Shown piece by piece: positions 1 to 7,635 of a stretch of DNA of 17,878 nt. This stretch comes from Methanobacteriota archaeon (GTDB taxonomy: Archaea; Methanobacteriota; Methanobacteria; Methanobacteriales; Methanobacteriaceae): positions 1 to 17,878 of the forward strand of contig JAEZKE010000071.1 of NCBI GenBank assembly GCA_023436175.1, in the 5' to 3' direction. Below the pieces are notes generated by a model. The model was not told the DNA's origin. It did no database searches and saw nothing but the letters and a program-made list of their open reading frames with translations. The first letter of the stretch is position 1. Every line of letters begins with the position of its first letter. Both the position numbers and the translations under genes were made by a program.

Positions 1-59
1 AATATTTCAAATTTATTTTTAGAGATTACTTCAGGTTTAGTTTCATATGAGGTGTACTC

Positions 60-1001
60 ATGAGAAGAAAAGAACTAATAAATATAGTAAAATCTAGAGA
101 AAGAGCTCCATTGGAGTTTGAAACCCACATTACAGAACACGAAGGCGATATTATGAGCATCGCCAAAAAAGAAGTAGTAACAGTGCCTCAAAGTGCTACA
201 ATTAAAGAATCTGCAGAAATAATGGTAAAAAACAAATTTAGAAGGCTCCCAATTACAGACCCGGGGACCGGGAAACTCCGTGGAATTGTAACTGCCATGG
301 ACATACTTGACTTTTTAGGTGGAGGGGACAAGTATCAAATTTTAGAAAAAAAACACGATGGTAATTTCTTATCTGCCATAAATGATCCTGTAAGAGAAAT
401 TATGACAACTAATGTAGAAGTTTTAAGTCATAAAAGTTCCATAGGTGACGCAGTTTCCAAAATGCTTGAAAAAAAAGTTGGAGCATTTCCAATAATAGAT
501 TCAAATGAAAAAATTGTAGGTATAATCTCAGAAAGGGATTTTGTATTTCTTCTCTCAGGAGTCCTGACTGATGAAATTGTGGAAGATTTCATGACCACAT
601 CACTTATAACTACCACTCCAGGAACCCGAATTGAAGGGGCATCTAAAATTATGGTTAGAAATAAACTTAGAAGAATCCCAGTAATTGGAGAAGAAAGGAA
701 GACACCTCATCCCGAAAATGATAAACTTGTTGGAATTGTTACTTCAACAGACATCTTAAAATTCTTAGGTAACAATACTGCATTTGAAAAATTAATCACA
801 AATGATGCTGAAGAAATCCTGAATACCACACTCACAGATATTATGATAAAAGACGTGACAACTACCAATTCTCAAACACGATTAGGCGATATATGCAGTA
901 TAATGGAGACCAAAGGCATTGGAGGGCTCCCAGTAGTTAGAAATAATCATTTAATTGGTATAATAACAGAAAGCGATATTTTAAGGGCAATAAGTAGATA
1001 G
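60..1001 (+). CDS. Four-CBS-domain protein (tandem Bateman modules), first of three
   Basis: This is a 313-residue soluble protein made almost entirely of four CBS domains, at roughly residues 30-88, 112-167, 176-238 and 258-313. Each ends in the nucleotide-contacting motif G-I-[VI]-[TS]-x-x-D (GIVTAMD, GIISERD, GIVTSTD, GIITESD). Paired CBS domains form Bateman modules that usually bind AMP, ADP, ATP or SAM; no enzymatic domain is attached, so a regulatory or energy-sensing role is inferred and the target is unknown. Such proteins are often mis-annotated as IMP dehydrogenase-related because IMPDH carries a CBS pair, but the IMPDH barrel is absent. A basic leader of about 30 residues precedes the first domain. 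The start is ATG 60, with GAGGTG about 6 nt upstream. The next CBS gene follows after 50 bp on the same strand, so co-transcription is likely. Confidence 0.93.
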   Translation: MRRKELINIVKSRERAPLEFETHITEHEGDIMSIAKKEVVTVPQSATIKESAEIMVKNKFRRLPITDPGTGKLRGIVTAMDILDFLGGGDKYQILEKKHDGNFLSAINDPVREIMTTNVEVLSHKSSIGDAVSKMLEKKVGAFPIIDSNEKIVGIISERDFVFLLSGVLTDEIVEDFMTTSLITTTPGTRIEGASKIMVRNKLRRIPVIGEERKTPHPENDKLVGIVTSTDILKFLGNNTAFEKLITNDAEEILNTTLTDIMIKDVTTTNSQTRLGDICSIMETKGIGGLPVVRNNHLIGIITESDILRAISR

Positions 1002-1051
1002 AATTCATCACTGCAAATAATATACAGGATTAATAGCTTCATGGTGGTAAG

Positions 1052-1894
1052 ATGTTAGTAAAAGATGTAATGAATGACGAAGTGTTTTTGATTCGAGATA
1101 CTGAACAGGTAGCCCGCGCAAGGAAAATTATGCTAAAACATGGGGTTAGTAGAGTCATAGTTACAGACGAAAATGACAATCCCATTGGAATTGTTACAGA
1201 AAAGGATTTAACACGTCAATTAAGAGGAAATGGTCCTGCATGGAAAAGACGGCCAATAGATACAATATCTATCAGAAGAGTTATGAGCAATGGCCTTATA
1301 ACAATAGATGATGATAGCGACTTGAAAGAAGCCGTTGAAAGCATGCTGAGAAATAAAATAAGTTCAGTTCCGGTTGTAGATAATGAAGGATTAGCAGGAA
1401 TCATCACTAAAACAGACCTTATGAAATTTTATGCATCCAAATTCCATAACAGATGGAAAGTTTCAGATCTTATGACCAAAGATGTGGTAACTGTAAACCA
1501 AAATCATACCATAACTCATGTCATAAGTGTTATGAACGAAAATAACATAGATGGACTTGTTGTAATGTTTGATAAAGAAATTGCAGGTATTATAACTCCA
1601 GCAAATATCTCCTTTGCCCAGGTAGATGATCCTGAAACTGGTGTAAGTGTTGAAAGGGTCTATTTTGTAAGACAGGGAGTAGAAGGTGAGGATAAAAGGA
1701 AAGCTAGGGATATATCCATGTTAACTGCAGAAGACATAATGACTGAAGATGTTTTAAAAATCAGTAAAGATGTGGATGCAGCAGAAGCTGCCCAGTTGAT
1801 GTGTAACAACTATGTAAGTCATCTTCCTGTTGTTGAAGACGATTCTCTTGTTGGAATAATTACAAAAACAGATATAATTAAAGGAATTCAGTAG
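1052..1894 (+). CDS. Four-CBS-domain protein, second of three
   Basis: This 280-residue protein again consists of four CBS domains (about residues 1-58, 75-128, 137-190 and 226-280). Domains 1, 2 and 4 end in the canonical ligand motif (GIVTEKD, GIITKTD, GIITKTD). The third reads GIITPAN, so it lacks the usual Asp and that nucleotide site may be degenerate or differently specific. A spacer of about 35 residues (190-225) with charged residues separates domains 3 and 4. The start is ATG 1052, preceded by GGTGG about 6 nt upstream. It sits between two further quadruple-CBS genes and is likely transcribed with them. The role is inferred to be adenylate or SAM sensing; no partner can be named from the sequence. 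Confidence 0.93.
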   Translation: MLVKDVMNDEVFLIRDTEQVARARKIMLKHGVSRVIVTDENDNPIGIVTEKDLTRQLRGNGPAWKRRPIDTISIRRVMSNGLITIDDDSDLKEAVESMLRNKISSVPVVDNEGLAGIITKTDLMKFYASKFHNRWKVSDLMTKDVVTVNQNHTITHVISVMNENNIDGLVVMFDKEIAGIITPANISFAQVDDPETGVSVERVYFVRQGVEGEDKRKARDISMLTAEDIMTEDVLKISKDVDAAEAAQLMCNNYVSHLPVVEDDSLVGIITKTDIIKGIQ

Positions 1895-1953
1895 AAAGCT
1901 TTAATTTGTTGATTATATGTTGAAAAATTTAACATTTTTCACGAGTAAAATCT

Positions 1954-1994
1954 GTCAAAAATCCATGATTTTTGACGCAACAAATCGGAGATTT
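1954..1994. repeat. Intergenic palindromes between CBS genes 2 and 3
   Basis: A perfect 10-bp inverted repeat lies at 1954-1963 and 1967-1976 (GTCAAAAATC, loop cat). It is followed by a 5-bp one at 1982-1986 and 1990-1994 (AAATC, loop gga). A weaker GAAAAAT/ATTTTTC pair lies just upstream (1922-1940). There is no T-run immediately after the main hairpin, so a simple terminator is not obvious. The 3-nt loops match the hairpin family seen elsewhere in the window. Confidence 0.75.
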
Positions 1995-2040
1995 ATCAGC
2001 TTCGATTTTTATATGTTGTAAATTAGAGTGAGGAATAAGT

Positions 2041-2865
2041 ATGCACATAAAAGATATAATGAGTTCCAAAGTTGTTGTAGTAGATAAAGACCAGAATCTC
2101 AATGATGCCTTAAAACTCATGAAAAAACATAAAATTTCAAGGCTACCAGTTATAAACACTAACCATGAGAATGAAAGAGAATTAGTAGGAATTATAACTG
2201 AAAAAGATATTGCATTAAGGCTGGGTTCATCCAGATATGGTAATATGCCCCCCTCACATTTTCATGTATCTACAGTTATGACTCCCAATCCTATAACCTT
2301 AAATGCGGCTGAAAATCTTGGAAAAGCTGCCAAAGTAATGGTTGAAAATAAAATCGGAGGAATACCAATTGTAGATAATGGAGATATTGTAGGTATTGTT
2401 ACAAAAACTGATTTTATAAAAACATGCCAGGGAATACCTTACAATAAGACTTACATAAAAGATAGGATGCAAACTAACGTAATGACTGTAAGTCCTGGAG
2501 ATAGGCTGGTTCATGCAAGAAGAATATTAATTGATGAAGACATTGGAAGACTACCAGTAATGAACGGTAATGAAATTGAAGGAATTTTAACCGCTAAAGA
2601 CATAGCAAATTCAATGATATCATTTAGAAAAATTGTTCCTGACAAGTATCAGGCGGCAAGGATAAGAAACCTCCTTGTAGAAGACATAATGACTCAGAAC
2701 GTGAGAACAATCAATGAAGAAGACGCAATATCCGATGCCTCAACATTCATGCTAGATAAAGACTGCAGTGGAATACCAGTTACAAACGATACTGGCGAAA
2801 TTACGGGCATGATTACTAAAACAGATTTAATGAACTTCATTGTAGAATTAGAGGAGGTTTACTGA
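2041..2865 (+). CDS. Four-CBS-domain protein, third of three
   Basis: This is a 274-residue protein with four CBS domains at about residues 1-62, 75-130, 138-195 and 211-268. All four end in the G-x-[IVL]-T-x-x-D ligand motif (GIITEKD, GIVTKTD, GILTAKD, GMITKTD). Domain 1 carries a short insertion rich in Asn and Glu before its last strand. ATG 2041 is chosen because GTGAGGA lies about 6 nt upstream. The end of the gene matters for its neighbour: the last codons contain GAGGAGGT (2851-2858), which is the ribosome binding site for the RNA ligase, and the TGA stop (2863-2865) directly abuts that gene's likely start. Translational coupling of CBS sensor and ligase is therefore likely. The function is inferred to be adenine-nucleotide sensing. 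Confidence 0.93.
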   Translation: MHIKDIMSSKVVVVDKDQNLNDALKLMKKHKISRLPVINTNHENERELVGIITEKDIALRLGSSRYGNMPPSHFHVSTVMTPNPITLNAAENLGKAAKVMVENKIGGIPIVDNGDIVGIVTKTDFIKTCQGIPYNKTYIKDRMQTNVMTVSPGDRLVHARRILIDEDIGRLPVMNGNEIEGILTAKDIANSMISFRKIVPDKYQAARIRNLLVEDIMTQNVRTINEEDAISDASTFMLDKDCSGIPVTNDTGEITGMITKTDLMNFIVELEEVY

Positions 2866-2868
2866 ATT
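2851..2868 (+). promoter_or_regulatory. Ribosome binding site placing the RNA ligase start at ATT 2866
   Basis: GAGGAGGT at 2851-2858 is a strong Shine-Dalgarno sequence inside the end of the preceding CBS gene. Seven nucleotides later comes ATT (2866-2868), immediately after the TGA stop and in frame with the RNA ligase. No ATG, GTG or TTG exists in that frame before ATG 2905, and ATG 2905 has no ribosome binding site. Confidence 0.6.
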
Positions 2869-4119
2869 TTACCTGAAATCCAGTGCCCTAACTGCAACAA
2901 AAAGATGAACATAGATTGGAGGAGAAATAATTCCCTCACTAACTTTTTTTTTCATTGTTCTAGCTGTGATTTAGAATCTAAAATTGTTATAGAAGACTTT
3001 TTAGATAAAAAACTTCACGAACTTATAGACGTGAAGGTAGATAAATTGGATCACGCAATTAAAACGGGCATTATTAAATTTTTTGAATTCCATGGATTTC
3101 CAGCCATGCAATTTAAAAAAGACATTAGCATGATAGAAACCGGTACAGTAATTTATTTTAGAAACAAAATAGAGATAATAAGAGGTTTTCCAAAAATAAG
3201 ACGGACCTTAATGCTTTCACCCACTCTTAAAAATCATTTTAAGGGCAAAATTGCTCTTGAAGAAAAAATGAACGGGTACAATGTACGTATAGCATCAATA
3301 GGTGATGAAATAATTGCTTTAACAAGGAGAGGCTATGTATGTCCTTATACTACAAAGAAAGCGTTAGAAATTATGAATTTAAGAGATTTCTTTCAGGATA
3401 ATCCAGATTTAGTGATATGTGGAGAAATGTTAGGTACTGAAAATCCATACGTATCCCATTATTATGAAGAAATTGGCGATATAGGATTTAGAGTATTTGA
3501 TGTACGTAAAAAAGTCTCAAATGAACCAATGTCAATTAAAGAAAAGACCAAAATACTTGAAAAATATGATTTACCTGTTGTAAGGCTTATTGGAATATAT
3601 GAAGTTGAAGAAGCACCATCCGTAATTAAAAAAGTAATTAAAGAAATAGGAAATACAGGTAGAGAAGGAATCGTAATTAAAGATCCTTCTATGGAAATTC
3701 CCCCATTAAAATATACTTCTTCAGAGGCACATGCCGATGAACTCCGCTATGCATTTACATATCCCTTTGACTTTGGAAGAGATTTCTTCTTTAGTAGAGT
3801 TATAAGGGAAGGTTTCCAAGCATTTGAAATGGAAGAAAATAAAGAAGAACTTGAAAAACGGGCACATATGCTTGGAGAAGCAATTCTATATCCCATGGTA
3901 GATACAATTAAAAATGTGGCTTCTGGAAATACTGCAGGTGAAGATCTGATAATTGATGTTGATAGTGCTGAAGAGGCTGAAGATTTCCTTCATTATCTAC
4001 ATGATCTTGGAGTATTTGCAGTTTTACTTAAATTCGAAGATAATAAAGCAGTAATAAGGAAAATACATCAATCAACAACAGATAAAATCACTAATTATAT
4101 AAATGGTGGGCTTTACTAA
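2866..4119 (+). CDS. Archaeal ATP-dependent RNA ligase (Rnl3 type) with N-terminal zinc ribbon
   Basis: This is a covalent nucleotidyltransferase that joins RNA ends through ligase-AMP and RNA-adenylate intermediates. Family members (M. thermautotrophicus RNA ligase, Pyrococcus Pab1020) circularise single-stranded RNA. Numbered from ATG 2905 (404 residues), the catalytic motifs are: motif I EEKMNG with lysine 121, TRRG 140-143, motif III FRVFDV around 195-200, motif IV EGIVIK 254-259 and motif V LKY 268-270. An alpha-helical archaeal C-terminal domain follows. Extending upstream to ATT 2866 adds 13 residues containing CPNC, which pairs with CSSC to make a plausible zinc ribbon of about 35 residues. 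Starting at ATG 2905 would cut it in half. The Shine-Dalgarno sequence supports ATT 2866; an assembly error turning ATG into ATT is the main alternative. Function is secure; the start codon is less so. Confidence 0.93.
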   Translation: MLPEIQCPNCNKKMNIDWRRNNSLTNFFFHCSSCDLESKIVIEDFLDKKLHELIDVKVDKLDHAIKTGIIKFFEFHGFPAMQFKKDISMIETGTVIYFRNKIEIIRGFPKIRRTLMLSPTLKNHFKGKIALEEKMNGYNVRIASIGDEIIALTRRGYVCPYTTKKALEIMNLRDFFQDNPDLVICGEMLGTENPYVSHYYEEIGDIGFRVFDVRKKVSNEPMSIKEKTKILEKYDLPVVRLIGIYEVEEAPSVIKKVIKEIGNTGREGIVIKDPSMEIPPLKYTSSEAHADELRYAFTYPFDFGRDFFFSRVIREGFQAFEMEENKEELEKRAHMLGEAILYPMVDTIKNVASGNTAGEDLIIDVDSAEEAEDFLHYLHDLGVFAVLLKFEDNKAVIRKIHQSTTDKITNYINGGLY

Positions 4120-4122
4120 AAA

Positions 4123-4150
4123 TTGGGTTTTAAAACCCAAATATTTTTAA
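4123..4150 (+). terminator. Hairpin with T-rich tail after the RNA ligase gene
   Basis: A perfect 18-bp palindrome, TTGGGTTTTAAAACCCAA, lies at 4123-4140, three bases after the stop codon, and is followed by a T-rich run. It is a plausible transcription end for the CBS–ligase operon. The rest of the gap to 4465 is AT-rich, with a weak inverted repeat (GATATTT/AAATATC, 4381-4401) and no supported gene. Confidence 0.5.
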
Positions 4151-4465
4151 AATTTTGATAAATAATAATGTAAAAACCTCTTTTTAAGACCTTGATTTCT
4201 ATAAATGTTTATATTGACACCATATTGATTTTAATCCAAAAATGTTGTATTCTAAATACTATTAAAATTAGCTTTCACTTCTATTTTTTTTAACTTCCTA
4301 ACTTCATTTTATAATCCTGATTAACGAACATATATTATTTAAAGTAGTAATAATAAAATTAACTAAAATAATAAATCACTGATATTTTTTGAAGAAATAT
4401 CTCACTCATTAAGTTTGCAGATATTAATTACAGTTTAAATTTTAGTTTAAATCAGGTTGTATTAT

Positions 4466-5491
4466 ATGACGGGTAAGATTACAGGCTTAATTATAGGAAT
4501 ATTATCATTACTGCTGTTATTTTCCATAACAGCTTCTGATTTATCGTACAAAATAGAAGGATCAAACCTACAAAAGTCCGCCAGTTCAAATAATGTTTCT
4601 AAATTAAATCAGGTATCCGAAACTGGATTTGATTCAAATGATACCCTTAATGATACAGGATGTTGCTCAGTTTTAGTTCATGTTGGACCAGGTCATGATA
4701 TAATGTCTTACAGAAGAGATTCAGCTCATTCAGCAGATATATTAATTGATAAAATAAATTTTAACGGCCAAAATGCAATCAAAGAGTATAAAATGCAAAG
4801 GGGATACTTTACTCATACCATTATTACAGAAAACGGATGGATAATTGGTATGGGGGGAAAAGATGACCCAAATACAACTAGACACCTAGAAACACTTGGA
4901 AGTGACATAATTTCAAAGGGACACATTGAAAGAGAAGATGTAAATAAAGCAAATGCAATCATAGAAAAAAACGGATGGGGACATTTCTTAATAAAATCAC
5001 CAGATGATAATATAGGAATAACCGCATGTGATTACAGGGTTTCTGCAAGTATAATCAAACTATTTAAAATGAAAAACGGGGATTATGTCAAAGTACCCAA
5101 TAACCCACGATATTATGGCAAAGGCAAATTCAAAAGGTTTAGTAGCGATCCAGATAATGCAGCAATAAAAATAATAGGTAATGATATTTATGGACAATCC
5201 CGGAGAGATGTCATTACCTATGATTATAACTCCAAAAAAGTTGCTATTTTGGCTTCTTTTGACGGAGGGGCATTATTAGGGGGTTTAAGTGGAAGTCCAG
5301 ATAATATCTATTATGCAGGAAATGAGATAGATGGTAATGAATTACCAGTAATTCCCGACAAAAAACTTTTAGGAGAAGAAGATTTAACCATTAATTCATA
5401 TATTGATTCAATATTTAGCAATCAAAAAATAGTTTCCTCACTTAATAATGTAAACAATTTAAAATCTTCTTTAGCCCCATTAAACGTTTAA
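4466..5491 (+). CDS. Exported protein of unknown function with conserved-looking Cys-Cys domain
   Basis: This is a 341-residue protein from ATG 4466, preceded by CAGGT about 9 nt upstream. A TTG at 4457 would add three residues but would sit directly on that site. A hydrophobic N-terminal segment (about residues 7-23) is a signal peptide or anchor. A low-complexity Ser/Asn linker follows, then a globular domain that begins at Cys66-Cys67 (DTGCCSV). Other visible elements are YRRD 82-85, a Gly-rich stretch around ENGWIIGMGG, the segment WGHFLIKSP, VPNNP and GQSRRD near 243-248. I recall similar domains in other Methanobacteriales surface proteins but know no established function. The linker-then-Cys layout, with Arg and Asp 16-19 residues later, loosely recalls N-terminal-nucleophile amidohydrolases; this is speculation. 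It lies 78 bp upstream of an exported peptidase-like gene. Confidence 0.8.
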   Translation: MTGKITGLIIGILSLLLLFSITASDLSYKIEGSNLQKSASSNNVSKLNQVSETGFDSNDTLNDTGCCSVLVHVGPGHDIMSYRRDSAHSADILIDKINFNGQNAIKEYKMQRGYFTHTIITENGWIIGMGGKDDPNTTRHLETLGSDIISKGHIEREDVNKANAIIEKNGWGHFLIKSPDDNIGITACDYRVSASIIKLFKMKNGDYVKVPNNPRYYGKGKFKRFSSDPDNAAIKIIGNDIYGQSRRDVITYDYNSKKVAILASFDGGALLGGLSGSPDNIYYAGNEIDGNELPVIPDKKLLGEEDLTINSYIDSIFSNQKIVSSLNNVNNLKSSLAPLNV

Positions 5492-5569
5492 CTCATTTAT
5501 TTTGTATTTTTTAAAGTTTTAAACCTGATCATATTCAATACTCAATCTATAAATTTGGAGGTAGCGTGG

Positions 5570-6271
5570 ATGGTGAAATTCAAAATTGTAGTATTGGTAA
5601 TATGTTTTGGCATTATTGGAATAGCTGGAACAATGTATACATTGAATAATACCAATAACTCAAATAGTGCAGTTATTGGTTCGGATAGCAGAGGTTATGT
5701 CATAAAAGAAGTTTACGCCTCAAATAATCCAGTTCAACCTAAAATAGCAGTGATTACAGGCATACATCCTCGTGAAAAAATAGCAATATATCCAATGGAA
5801 GCTCTACTTAGAAATTATGCATTAACACATAATGTTGAAATAACAGACTACAGCATACATGTTTTAGACAATCCAGAAAGCTTTACTGTAGGACGAAACA
5901 ATGGTGAAGAGCTTGCAGCACGATACATAGTCCCTGATATCAAAAAATCAGAGTATAAACTTGTAATTATTTGTCATGCCCATCAAGAAGGTTATGGGGA
6001 CGGTTTTTACATTGCAACACCTTCAATGGATGAAAAATCAGTAACACTTGCCAAAGATGTCAAAAAAGCATTGCCTTCCTTTAACTATTATCAATCTTCC
6101 AAAAACAATCCATATAAGGCAACTTCAGTAATACGAGTTTCAGACCCTATTGCAAATAAGGGTTACCCCACATTTGTCTATGAGATTCCAGAGCAAAATA
6201 CAACTGAAAATGCCACAGAAATGACAAATAAGCTTCTTGATTCATGCCTTAGCAATATAAATACAAAATAA
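5570..6271 (+). CDS. Exported M14-like zinc carboxypeptidase family protein
   Basis: This 233-residue protein has an N-terminal hydrophobic segment (about residues 4-22) that exports or anchors it. It shows the M14/succinylglutamate desuccinylase-type metal-site layout. HPRE at 66-69 gives the H-x-x-E pair, RNNGEELAAR at 109-118 resembles the Arg-containing substrate loop, His136 or His138 in CHAH would be the third zinc ligand, and Glu205 in YEIPE sits where the catalytic Glu is expected. It is short for a typical M14 enzyme. Trimming of peptides in the cell wall (pseudomurein) is a reasonable guess but is inference. ATG 5570 is chosen because GGAGGT (5557-5562) lies 7 nt upstream; an in-frame TTG at 5555 overlaps that site. 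It may share a transcript with the upstream Cys-Cys protein. Confidence 0.72.
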   Translation: MVKFKIVVLVICFGIIGIAGTMYTLNNTNNSNSAVIGSDSRGYVIKEVYASNNPVQPKIAVITGIHPREKIAIYPMEALLRNYALTHNVEITDYSIHVLDNPESFTVGRNNGEELAARYIVPDIKKSEYKLVIICHAHQEGYGDGFYIATPSMDEKSVTLAKDVKKALPSFNYYQSSKNNPYKATSVIRVSDPIANKGYPTFVYEIPEQNTTENATEMTNKLLDSCLSNINTK

Positions 6272-6460
6272 AGGTTTATTAATTCAAATCTACCAATCAA
6301 AGAGAAGTATGCCAAAATTAATGGCATTCCATTTATCAGAGCTATATCTGTAAAGTTTACATCCAATATTTTCTCTTTTTAAGGTGAATAAAAAGTAAAA
6401 AAATTAGACTATTTTTATTTAAATATAATGACCACACAAATCAAAAGTATCATAGAGATG

Positions 6461-6620
6461 TTGTAAATTACATAAAAATAATTTCCAATTTTTACTTAAA
6501 AAAAGTAAAAATCTTGTAAATTACATAAAAATAATTTCCAATTTTTACTTAAAAAAAGTAAAAATCTTGTAAATTACATAAAAATAATTTCCAATTTTTA
6601 CTTAAAAAAAAGTAAAAATC
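6461..6620. repeat. Three tandem 53-bp repeats upstream of pheA
   Basis: Three near-identical head-to-tail units lie at 6461-6513 (53 bp), 6514-6566 (53 bp) and 6567-6620 (54 bp, one extra A). A partial fourth (TTGTAAA) begins at 6621. Each unit contains the near-palindrome TGTAAATTACA (6462-6472, 6515-6525, 6568-6578). Each also has a 10-bp-stem hairpin, ATTTTTACTT, a five-A loop, then AAGTAAAAAT. There are no variable spacers, so this is not a CRISPR array. The remainder of the 6272-6692 gap shows only a small inverted repeat ATGCC/GGCAT (6309-6327). Confidence 0.93.
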
Positions 6621-6639
6621 TTGTAAACCATTATACAAA

Positions 6640-6650
6640 CTTTATGTTTA
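6640..6650 (+). promoter_or_regulatory. Candidate TATA element for pheA
   Basis: The stretch CTTTATGTTTA lies about 45 nt upstream of the pheA start, just after the tandem repeats. A start of transcription about 25 nt downstream would leave the AGGA ribosome binding site (6680-6683) in the leader. The match to the archaeal consensus is moderate. Confidence 0.35.
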
Positions 6651-6692
6651 AACACTGAACTAACAGTACTATCAAAATCAGGAAAATAAAAC

Positions 6693-7538
6693 ATGCCAAA
6701 CTCCAAAAAAACATGCCAAATAGGTTTTTTAGGCCCATCCGGTTCATATGCAGAAGAAGCTGCTTCTAAAATTCAGGGCAAGCTCATAGCATTTGGTTCT
6801 ATAATGGAGGTTATAGATGCTGTTGATCGAAGCATTATTAATATGGGAGTTGTTCCAATAGAAAATTCCATAGAAGGCCCTGTAGGCGTAACCCTTGATC
6901 TTCTTGCAAATGATTACGATTTAAAAATTAAAAGTGAGATTATACTGCCAATAAGTCATAATCTTCTTTTAAATGAAGGATCATCGGTAGAAGATATAGA
7001 AATAGTATATTCTCATATGCAGGCTCTTTCGCAGTGCCGTAAATTCATCGAAAAAATGGGTGCAAAGCCTGTAGCTACACCAAGTACATCTGGAGCTGCA
7101 GAAATGGTAAAAGGCAAAAAAAATGCAGCTGCAATCGGAACCCGTAAAGCAAGTGAACTATACGGACTTAAAATCGCTGCAGAAAATATACAGGATTTTG
7201 AGAATAATTCAACACGGTTCGTTGTTATAAATAAAGAAGATCATGCCCCTACAGGTCATGATAAAACATCCATTGTATTCTCATTGATTGAAGATAAACC
7301 CGGAGGATTGTATGATATCCTCGGTGAATTTGCAAAAAGAGATATAAATTTAACTAAAATTGAATCACGGCCTTCCAAGAAGAAACTTGGAACTTACATC
7401 TTTTTCATTGATTTGGAGGGACATAGAGAGGATGAGGAAGTAAAGAACATTTTAGATACCATAAAAATAAATACCATAAAAACAAAAATATCATACATAA
7501 AGCTATTAGGTTCATACCCCATTGAAGATAATGATTAA
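6693..7538 (+). CDS. pheA: Prephenate dehydratase
   Basis: This 281-residue cytoplasmic enzyme converts prephenate to phenylpyruvate in phenylalanine biosynthesis. The catalytic PDT domain (about residues 8-180) shows GPSGSYAEEA at 14-23, PIENSIEG at 55-62 and the TRF motif at 174-176, whose Thr is catalytic. A C-terminal ACT domain (about 192-272) contains ESRP at 224-227, typical of allosteric phenylalanine binding, so feedback inhibition is likely. The length matches a stand-alone archaeal and bacterial PDT-ACT enzyme; no chorismate mutase domain is fused. ATG 6693 has AGGA about 9 nt upstream. The three 53-bp repeats end 72 bp upstream and may be part of its control region. A 13-bp direct repeat (TATTAGGTTCATA, 7504-7516 and 7560-7572) straddles the gene's end. 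Confidence 0.96.
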   Translation: MPNSKKTCQIGFLGPSGSYAEEAASKIQGKLIAFGSIMEVIDAVDRSIINMGVVPIENSIEGPVGVTLDLLANDYDLKIKSEIILPISHNLLLNEGSSVEDIEIVYSHMQALSQCRKFIEKMGAKPVATPSTSGAAEMVKGKKNAAAIGTRKASELYGLKIAAENIQDFENNSTRFVVINKEDHAPTGHDKTSIVFSLIEDKPGGLYDILGEFAKRDINLTKIESRPSKKKLGTYIFFIDLEGHREDEEVKNILDTIKINTIKTKISYIKLLGSYPIEDND

Positions 7539-7597
7539 AATAATAGTTTGAGAATAGATTATTAGGTTCATATAACTGATAGATGATCAAAATAAAT

Positions 7598-7616
7598 CTT
7601 AAAAATAATTTTTAAG
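7598..7616. repeat. Triloop palindrome upstream of 7636
   Basis: CTTAAAAA and TTTTTAAG form a perfect 8-bp inverted repeat with a 3-nt loop (taa), 20 bp before the next gene. It could act as a pheA terminator or belong to the window's hairpin family. Confidence 0.6.
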
Positions 7617-7635
7617 TGTCATATCCTAAAAGGAG

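Noticed and set aside
2006..2014. TTTTTATAT as a promoter for the third CBS gene
   Set aside because: A start 25 nt downstream would fall after the ribosome binding site of that gene, so the spacing does not fit; co-transcription is more likely.
60..2865. IMP dehydrogenase annotation for the CBS genes
   Set aside because: Only CBS domains are present; the catalytic barrel and its Cys loop are absent in all three.
6461..6620. CRISPR-like repeat array
   Set aside because: The whole 53-bp unit repeats with no variable spacers, and no cas genes are present; it is a tandem repeat.
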